The notes under the pieces are model-generated. The model was not told the DNA's origin and did no database searches. It saw only the letters and a program-made list of their open reading frames with translations. From Physocladia obscura (Eukaryota > Chytridiomycota > Chytridiomycetes > Chytridiales > Chytriomycetaceae): a stretch of DNA of 10,464 bases. The stretch covers positions 1 to 10,464 of the forward strand of contig JADGJH010001357.1 in the NCBI GenBank assembly GCA_027596945.1, given 5' to 3'. A program made the position numbers and the translations under genes. Shown piece after piece: positions 1 to 8,200 of this stretch; position 1 is the stretch's first letter; the number at the start of each line of letters is the position of its first letter.

Positions 1-1694
1 TTTTTTTACAGAGCTTTACTAATGGAAATTAAGACTCCTTCGTTCGCGACCAATATTCTTGAAATCGCAAAATTTTTAAATAAGCTTGAAAAAACGGATA
101 CACCAGTAACAGTACAAACAATTTGCCCGCTTCGTCAAGCAATAAACCGTGCACGTTGTTCAGCTCCTGCAGTCGTTGTAATTGATAACCTTAATTTGCT
201 GCACAGCAGTACCGCACCCTCCGGAACCGAAATTGATTTTTCTCTTGCTACTTCTCGTTTAATATCGGAAATTTCTGCCTTGCGTGGTTTGGATGAGCCG
301 GTGCTTGTGATTGGCATTTGGTCTGGAAATTCTGAAAACATTTTGCAACCTTTTCGAAAACGTGGAGAAAATGCTGTTTTTAATGATCTTATTGTGTTGG
401 ATGTTCCGTCAAGGTGAGTTTGGATTTCAGCAAAGTTTTATTTTGACTTTACCGGAAAAAAAAAGGCCTGAACGCGAAAAACTCGCATTATCGATGATGA
501 ATGGATTAAAATTCGATGAATTTGATTCATTTATAACGGAATCAAATTCAAAAATTTCTGAAGCTTCGAAATATGCCTCAAAAATCGCACAGGTAACCAC
601 CTTAATTTTTGAAACGTCTTGTTATAATGTTTTTTAATCAGTTGACGCCTGGATTTGTTGCTCTCGATTTGAAAAATCTCATTTTTCGCGCGAAAATGAA
701 TGCTGGCCTTCGAAAATCGAGACGCGACGCAAAACCGCCATCTCTGGATATTTCCACTCAGTTAGCGAATTTAAAATTGGATGCCTCAAAAAACCGAAAT
801 TCACATCAAAAAACTGTGACGTTGAATTGGACACTTGATTTTTTAATTGCATTGGAGCGCATAAAACCGAGTCAGTTGACTGATTCTGGGTTTGATATGA
901 CAAAGCCCGATCTCTCTTGGAATGATATTGGAGGGTTAGCCGTTGGGATTTTGTCGAAAAGAAAATGAATTGACAGCGTTATTTTTTACAGATACAATAG
1001 CATAAAAGCGAAATTGAAGCGGCTTGTCATTGATCAATTTGATAATCCTCAAATCTACGATCGCCTAAAAATTAAAGTGCCAACTGGAATTCTTCTTTAT
1101 GGACCATCAGGTATGTATGATCGTCAATGAGAAAGAAAAAAATTGAAATTAATTTCTTTCTTTCTTTTTTGAGGATGTGGGAAAAGCTTGTTTGTGCGAA
1201 CACTCGCCTCAAACTGCTCTTTGAATTTCTTATCTATAAATGGGTAAAAAAAAATTTTTATTCCTGAAACTTTTAGATAAAAAAAATTAAAAAAGGAGCA
1301 AAATATTTTCAAAATATCTGGGTGAATCTGAGGCGACTGTGCGACGGATCTTTGAGCTAGCAAGAAAAATAGCACCTTGTTTGGTTTTTTTTGACGAAAT
1401 TGATGTGCTGGGAACCCGACGAGGTTTTCTTCCTTATATCGCTTCTGATATTTAACACACCTGTTTGTACAGAATGGACTGAAGACGGAGCTTCGGGAGT
1501 AAATGAACGAGTTCTTTCAACATTATTAAATGAAATGGACGGAATTGCTGAACAGAAAGGTGTTATTGTCATAGGAACTACAAATCGACCTGAAAAGTTG
1601 GATGACGCGCTTCTTCGTCCCGGTTTGATCATTAAAAACTCATTAAAAAAACAAAACATATAAACACACTCACACAAACATAAAACATCTTTAG
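1..1694 (+). other. Introns of the AAA ATPase gene
   Basis: The first 11 bases are the 3' end of an intron (TTTTACAG). Seven complete introns follow: 414-465 (52 nt), 593-641 (49), 935-991 (57), 1111-1173 (63), 1244-1295 (52), 1424-1472 (49) and 1623-1694 (72). Each was fixed by joining conserved AAA motifs in frame; for instance 935-991 joins WNDIGG to YNSIKAK, 1111-1173 sits inside Walker A, 1244-1295 joins SING to SKIFSKYLG, and 1623-1694 splits LLRPG from RLD. Phases are 2, 0, 2, 1, 2, 1, 1. The introns at 414 and 1244 end in A-tracts (AAAAAG), and the donors at 935, 1424 and 1623 begin GTT. The acceptor at 1295 could instead be 1298, which would drop one residue; the family spacing favours 1295. 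Confidence 0.82.
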
Positions 1695-2242
1695 GCCGTT
1701 TGGATCATCATATTTATGTTTCAATACCTACCGTTGAAGATCGCAAAGACATCTTAGACAAGCTTTTGGTCAACCAATCCGACAAATTGGACACATTTAG
1801 AATAGCAACAGTCACTGCTGGATTTACATCCGCTGATCTTGTGGCTCTCGTACGCGAAGCTGGGTACTTGGTTTTGCGAGACCACAAATTAAATAATTCA
1901 CCGATTATAATCGAATGGAAGCATATTGCGGCTGCTCTTTCTGGTGCTTTGAAAGGTCCACTTGATGAGATGTTTAAAAAAGCATTCGAGATTAATGACA
2001 ACGATGGAAGAAATCAAGACACGGAAAAGGAAGCAGCTTTTTGGAAATCTTTTGGATCAGCTGATTTGACTTGGGGAGTTGGAACCTTCGGACAAACAAT
2101 GTCTGAAGTCGCTGAGATGAATTCGGTGTTGTCTCTTCGTCCAGCTCATAATGTACGCGGTGGCGGTTGGTGGAGGCCAGGAACCATTTCAGATGGTGAC
2201 ATTTTAAAATTTGACAAGTTTTCAAAAGGCAAAAAAGTTTGA
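12..2242 (+). CDS. Type II AAA ATPase of the CDC48/AFG2/PEX superfamily (5' partial, 8 exons visible)
   Basis: Spliced exons 12-413, 466-592, 642-934, 992-1110, 1174-1243, 1296-1423, 1473-1622 and 1695-2242 give 611 codons plus TGA; the N-terminal domain and D1 Walker A lie upstream of the window. D1 is degenerate: its Walker B reads [10 protein letters not shown] (Asn for the catalytic Glu) and no GRFD arginine-finger motif is visible. A linker with KPSQL and WNDIGG leads into an intact D2: Walker A GPSGCGKS, pore-side KYLGESE, Walker [10 protein letters not shown], sensor 1 VIGTTNRP and LLRPGRLD with the arginine finger. Such proteins form hexamers that unfold or extract substrates by ATP hydrolysis in D2. 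[13 protein letters not shown] in D2 recalls AFG2B (SPATA5L1), a ribosome-maturation factor, whereas the degenerate D1 recalls PEX1 or PEX6, so I give no symbol. The tail beyond D2, about 100 residues containing GGGWW, is not one I recognise. Confidence 0.9.
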
Positions 2243-2270
2243 CTTTCTTTTTTTCTCCAAACGCAAAAAA

Positions 2271-5200
2271 ATGGGAAATCAAGTGAGTTTGTTTCCCAGA
2301 TCCACCCAGTTCTTGATCCACAAGTTAATTACGCACGTAACATGCGAACTCGATATTCGAACTTGATCATAATCTGCTTTCGAATTTTGCTCCATTGTCT
2401 GCGTTGGTATTCTATGCTTGGACACTAACAACGATCTTTTTGAAAAAATATTCCAACTCAGAACGAAGATGTTGTGGAGACTGCTGTCTCCACTGAAGAA
2501 GAGGTGATCGTGGAGACGGTTGCTGTGGAAGAAGCTGTAACTGTTGTAAATGAGACTGTAGTGGTATGTGATGTTTTGAGCCACCCCATTTACATTTCCC
2601 TCAATTTGGAGATTGTCCGGGGCTTGATAATTTTTTAATCAAATTTTTTTTCTTTCAAACCAGACTGAGGAATCCGTAGAAGTCGCGGCCGACGGAGAAA
2701 CTAAAGTTGAAGAAGAGGTTGTAAAAATTGTAGAGTCTCATACTGAGATCGTTGAGGAAAATATTTCGGTTGAGGTTGTCGTTGATGCGACGGTTCAAGG
2801 AATCATTGACAACAACGTGGAACTTGTTGAGTTAAACTTGAAGGACTGTCAAATTCTTCTGAAGGAACAAGGCTCCTTGTTGGCGTCTGGAATTAGTAAA
2901 AACACTGTTTTAAAGTCTCTTAATTTAGTAAATACGGCCTTACCCAATGAGGTTGCGATCGCTGTTGCTGAGGTATTTTGCTTTTTTTCTTCTTCCCGTT
3001 TTACTGAATTTCTTCCAAAACAAAATCTCAAAAAAAAAGGCCCTGTCAAAAAACACATCTTTGGAAAGTCTCAATCTGGAAGACAACAATCTGTCGTCCG
3101 AAGTTTTTATTGCTTTCGCGCAAGCTCTGACAGTAAATTCTAGTCTGAAGGAGCTGCGGTTTGGGCAAAATGTAGCTCTGGGCTTGGAAGCTGAGCAATC
3201 TATTGCCTCTGCCGTTGACGGAAATTCAACGTCAGTGTTTTTTGTTTTTTTTTTTTTTTTGCAGCAAACAACCAATTTCAACTGAGTTTTTTCAAAAGTC
3301 TCAAGGTACTCACAATTCATATCGATGACGTTCCTTCTCGAATTATCATTGACCAAGCCCTTGCAAGAAATAATGCTCCTTATATTGTTTCAATTAGTGA
3401 GACTAATGTTGTTGTTGACGATGCTCTTGTCGCGACTGCGGATGGTGCTGTGGAAGAAATCGTAGTTGTTGATCAAATTGATGTCGTTGAATATTCTGAT
3501 GGCTCGCAGGATGTTGTTGTGACCGAGAAAGTTATCGAGATTGATCATCCTGAATTGGAAGCTGTTGTTGAAGGTTGGTCACGTTTTGAAATTGCATATC
3601 TCTTAAATTATCGACCTTACAGAAGCTGCTCCAGCAACAAACGTCGAAAGCACCACCACTGTTGTCGAGGAAACCGTTGTTGAAGAAGTTGAAGGCGAGG
3701 TCGAAGCTGGAGTAACTGTAACTGTTGAGGAAACTTCGATTGAGCAAAATTCTGAAACTGTCGCCGAACTACCAGTCGACGTTGCGGAAGACGTTGTACA
3801 AGTTATTATTGAGGAAACAACTCTTGTCGAGGTTGCTGAGGCGCCAGTTGATGCAGTTGCATCTGAAACCGTCGAAATAATTGAAGAGTCAGCTGTGACT
3901 GAAGTTGTGTCAGCAGATGCACTGGGTAGGTGTTTGCACAATCCTTAATTTTCAAAAAAATACTTATTATTCATACTTAACTGTGCTTTTAGTAAACACT
4001 GAACCTTCTGTCGAAACTGCAGACGTTACCGTAGAAACCAAAGAAGTTACAGTTGAGGACGTTGCTGTTACAGACATTAAGGAGGAGGTTGTCGAAATTA
4101 CCGAAGTCGTTGATCAGGTGGTTGAAACTGTGGACGTTGTCGTTGAAACCACTGAAACTGATATTATACCTGATGTTCCTGTTGCTACTGAAGCGGCGGA
4201 ATCTGTGACAATCGAATCTTCCGAAGTTGTGGTTGAAGAATCCAAAGAGGTGGTAGTTGAAGAAGTGGTTACTGTCGAAACTACTGAGGTTGTCGTTGAA
4301 GAAGCTGTGCCGGTGGAAACTACAGAAACTGTTATTGAAACTGTCGAAACAGAGGCTGTTGTGGAAGAAGTTGTGGCTGTCGAAGTAACGGAAACTGTCA
4401 CGGAAGAAGCGAAAGAAATTGTGGTTGATGAAGTTGCTGCTACAGATGTCAGTGAGACAGTTGTTGAAACTGTAACTGAAACTGTCGTTGAAACTGTGAC
4501 TGAAACTGTAGAAACTGATGTGGTTGATGCTGCTCCTGTTTCTGAAGTTGTTGAATCTGCGACTGTTGAATCCACAGAAACTGTTGTGGAAGATACCAAA
4601 GAAGTTCTGGTTGAAGAAGTTGCTGTTGAAACTGTTGAAACTGAGGTTGTGACAGAAGAAGTTGCTGCTGTTGAAGTAACCGAAACTTTTGTGGAAGAAA
4701 CAGAAGAAGTTGTTGTCGAACAAACGGCTGTTGAAGAAGTCAGCGAGACAGTTGTTGAAACTGTCACTGAGACTGAAGTGGTGGCTGATGTTCCAGCAGA
4801 TTCGGAAGTTGTTGAAACCGTTGCTGTTGAATCTACAGAGACTGCTGTGGAAGAAAGCAAAGAGATTGTTGTTGAGGAAGTCGCTGTTGAAACTGAGGTG
4901 GCAGAAGTTACCAATGTTGAAGTGACTGAAACTGTTGTGGAAGAGACTAAAGAGGTTGTAGTTGAGGAAGTTGCTGATACAGATGTCACTGAGACAGTTG
5001 TGGAAGTTGTCACTGAAACTGTTGTTCCTGTTATTTCTGAAGTTACAGAATCTGTAATTATTGAATCCACTGAAGTTGTTGAAGAAGTTGCCGTCGAAGA
5101 AGCGGTCGAAACTATCGAAACTGAGGTTGTGGTAGACGATGTTGTTGTTGAAGAAACTAAAGAAGTTTCAGTTGAAGAAGTCGCCACAGCAGAAGTTAGT

Positions 5201-8200
5201 GAGATTGTTGTTGAAACTGTCACTGAAACTGAGGTTGTGGCTGTTCCTGTAGTTTCCGAAATTGTTGTGGAAGAAGCTAAAGAGGCTGTTGTCGAAGAAA
5301 CTGTTATTGAAACGGTTGAGACTGTCGCAACCGAAGCAGTGGCGGAGGAAACTGTAGCTGTAGAAGTAACTGAAACTGTCACGGAAGAAGCGAAAGAAAT
5401 TGTGGTTGATGAAGTTGCTGCTACAGATGTCAGTGAGACAGTTGTTGAAACTGTAACTGAAACTGTCGTTGAAACTGTGACTGAAACTGTAGAAACTGAT
5501 GTGGTTGATGCTGCTCCTGTTTCTGAAGTTGTTGAATCTGCGACTGTTGAATCCACAGAAACTGTTGTGGAAGACACCAAAGAAGTTCTGGTTGAAGAAG
5601 TTGCTGTTGAAACTGTTGAAACTGAGGTTGTGACAGAAGAAGTTGCTGCTGTTGAAGTAACCGAAACTTTTGTGGAAGAAACAGAAGAAGTTGTTGTCGA
5701 ACAAACGGCTGTTGAAGAAGTCAGCGAGACAGTTGTTGAAACTGTCACTGAGACTGAAGTGGTGGCTGATGTTCCAGCAGATTCGGAAGTTGTTGAAACC
5801 GTTGCTGTTGAATCTACAGAGACTGCTGTGGAAGAAAGCAAAGAGATTGTTGTTGAGGAAGTCGCTGTTGAAACTGAGGTGGTAGAAGTTACCACTGCTG
5901 AAGTGACTGAAACTGAGGTGGCAGAAGTTACCAATGTTGAAGTGACTGAAACTGTTGTGGAAGAGACTAAAGAGGTTGTAGTCGAGGAAGTTGCTGATAC
6001 AGATGCCGCTGAGACAGTTGTGGAAGCTGTCACTGAAACTGCCGAAATTGAAACTGAAACTGTTGTTCCTGTTATTTCTGAAGTTACAGAATCTGTAATT
6101 ATTGAATCCACTGAAGTTGTTGAGGAAATTCCCGTTGAAACTACTGTCGAAACTGTAGTTGCTGTCGAAGTAACAGAAACTACTGTTGAACAAGTCGCAG
6201 AACCTGAAATTGTTGAAGTTGTTGCTGAAAGTACGGAATCTGCAGCAAAAGAAATCGAAGTTACGGAACCTGTGGAAAAAACTGAAACTTCTGAAGTTGT
6301 TACCACCGATGCTGCTGTTTCTGACGCTGTTGAAATTGCTGTTGAAGAAAGTAAGTGCATTCTTATTTTAAGAATTTGCTAGTGATTTTAATGAATGCAT
6401 CTCAGCGACTACTGTTCAAGAAGTTGCCGTTTCGGAAGTAGTTGAAACTGTTGAAATTGTGGAAAATTCCGAAGTTGTTGAAGTTGATCAAACTTTGGTA
6501 ATTGAATCGACGGAAGCTGTTGAAGTTGTTGATACTACAGTTGTGGAGACTGTTTCTGATGTTGTTATTCCAGAAATCGTTGAGGAAACTAAGGAAACTG
6601 TAGTCCAAGAAGTTTCTGTCTTTGAAGAAACAACTGGTGTGGCTGTTGAAGAAGTCACTACTGCCCAAACAGTTGAAGAAGTTAGCACCGTCGAGACTGT
6701 CGAAGAATTATCTGTTGTTGAGAATGCCGTTGTTGTTGAGACAATTGAAAGCACCAATGTAGTTACTGAAACTGTCGTATCTGAATCAGTTGAAGAAATT
6801 AATGAGACTGTTGAGACAAAAACCGAAACTATTTCGGAAGTTGTTGTGGAAGTCAACGATTCGGCCACTGGTGAAGCCATTACAACTGTTGAAGAAACGA
6901 AAGAAATAGCTGAGGTAGAAATCGAAACTGTTGCTGCTGTTTCATCCACTACGGAAACTGTCGAAATAACAGAGGTTGTGTCTGAAGAAGTCGTTGTTGC
7001 CGAAACTGGCGAAACGGTTGCTCTTGAAGTTCCCGAAGCTGTGGTTGAAGTAACTAAGGAAGTTTCTTTGGAAGATGTTACTGTTCCTCAAACAGCAGAC
7101 ACGGTTGTTGAGAATGTGGAGACAGCTGCAATCACGACCGAGGTTGTCCCTGCTGTCGACGAATTGCAGGAATCAGTAGAGACTGTCGAAATTAATGAAA
7201 CTGGAGCTGTTGCTAACATTGGTGATTCTGTAACCGCGGAAACTACCGAAATTGTTGTGGAGGAAACAACTGAAGTTGTTGTTCAAGAAGTTACTGCTGT
7301 TGAAGATGTAACGGTTGTCGAAGAAGCCGCTGCAGTTGTTGAGACCGTTGAGACTGTTGAAGTAGCTGAAGACACAACGATTGTTGAGAAGGCTGTTGTT
7401 GAGGAAGTCCCTGTTACTGAGGAAGCGGTTGGTGTTGAAGAGGCTGTTGTTGAAAAAATCGCAACTGATGTTGAAATTGTCGAAACTGTTGAAACTGCGG
7501 GGGCTGTTCAAAATGTGGAAGTGTCTGAAGATGTGCCAGTTATTGATACAACTGAAGTTGTTGAAACGACAGCTGTGACTGAAGAAATTGTTGCTGAAGA
7601 AGTTCCTGCCGAAACTGTTCCGGAAGTTCAGTTGGACGAAAGCAAGGATATTGTCGAAGTTGTGGCAGAAGTTGTTGAGGCGCCAGTACCTGCTGAAATT
7701 TCAGGCGAAGGAGTCTTGGTTCTTGAAACTACGGAAGAGGTTGAAGTGGTTGAGGGTGCCAGCGATGAAGTTATTGTGGAAAATACTGTCGACGAGAGTG
7801 TCCCGACTGTTGACGTGATTGCTGTTGAAGATACTGTCATTGAAACAGAATTAGTGAAAGAGGTTACTGTTGTTGAATCTACAGAAGCTATCGAGTCGAC
7901 TTCTGGTGAAATAGTTGAATCTGGAGCTGCTGTAGAAGAGACTTCTGTGGAAACAGTTGAGAAAGTTGTGGAGATCTTTCAAGAGACCGCAGATGTTGCT
8001 GTCGAGGAAAATGTTGAAGTTGACACAACTGTGTCTGAAGAAGTTGTGGTATCAACAACTGAAACTGTTGCAGTTGAGGAAACAACGGAGAATGTGATCG
8101 TAGAAGAAACTGTTGTTGATAACACTATTATAGAGGAGGTAGTATCTGTTGAAACTGGTAATGTTGTTAAGGAAGGTGTCATTGATGAAGCTGTTCAGCA

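Noticed and set aside
414..430. An apparent 17-nt micro-intron (GTGAGT...TTTCAG) in the AAA gene, and a 22-nt version ending at 435
   Set aside because: The 17-nt form puts the next exon out of frame with an early TGA. The 22-nt form is in frame but gives a poor family match, while the 52-nt form ending at 465 yields VPSRPEREKL, the expected pattern, at a normal intron size.
1124..1375. Minus-strand ORFs over the AAA gene, for example Phe/Lys-rich at 1124-1375
   Set aside because: They overlap introns and exons whose sense reading carries Walker A and other AAA motifs; the composition reflects A/T runs.
2271..2290. N-terminal MGN as a possible myristoylation signal
   Set aside because: The glycine is present, but the spliced sequence MGNQNED has Glu instead of the favoured Ser/Thr at position 6, and the start exon itself is not certain.
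3905..3992. Extending exon 7 upstream from an ATG at 3905 (peptide with NFQKNTYYSYLTVL)
   Set aside because: This stretch is intron 3926-3992 plus the end of exon 6 in the wrong frame; its residues break the acidic repeat composition, while splicing at 3925/3993 restores it.
4114..6360. A 748-codon minus-strand open frame rich in Ser and Thr, plus other long minus-strand frames rich in Asn, Phe and Ser over the repeat region
   Set aside because: They are by-products of the restricted sense codons (GAA, ACT, GTT and synonyms), whose reverse complements rarely form stops. The sense frame continues across introns into recognisable LRR modules; the antisense frames have no such support.
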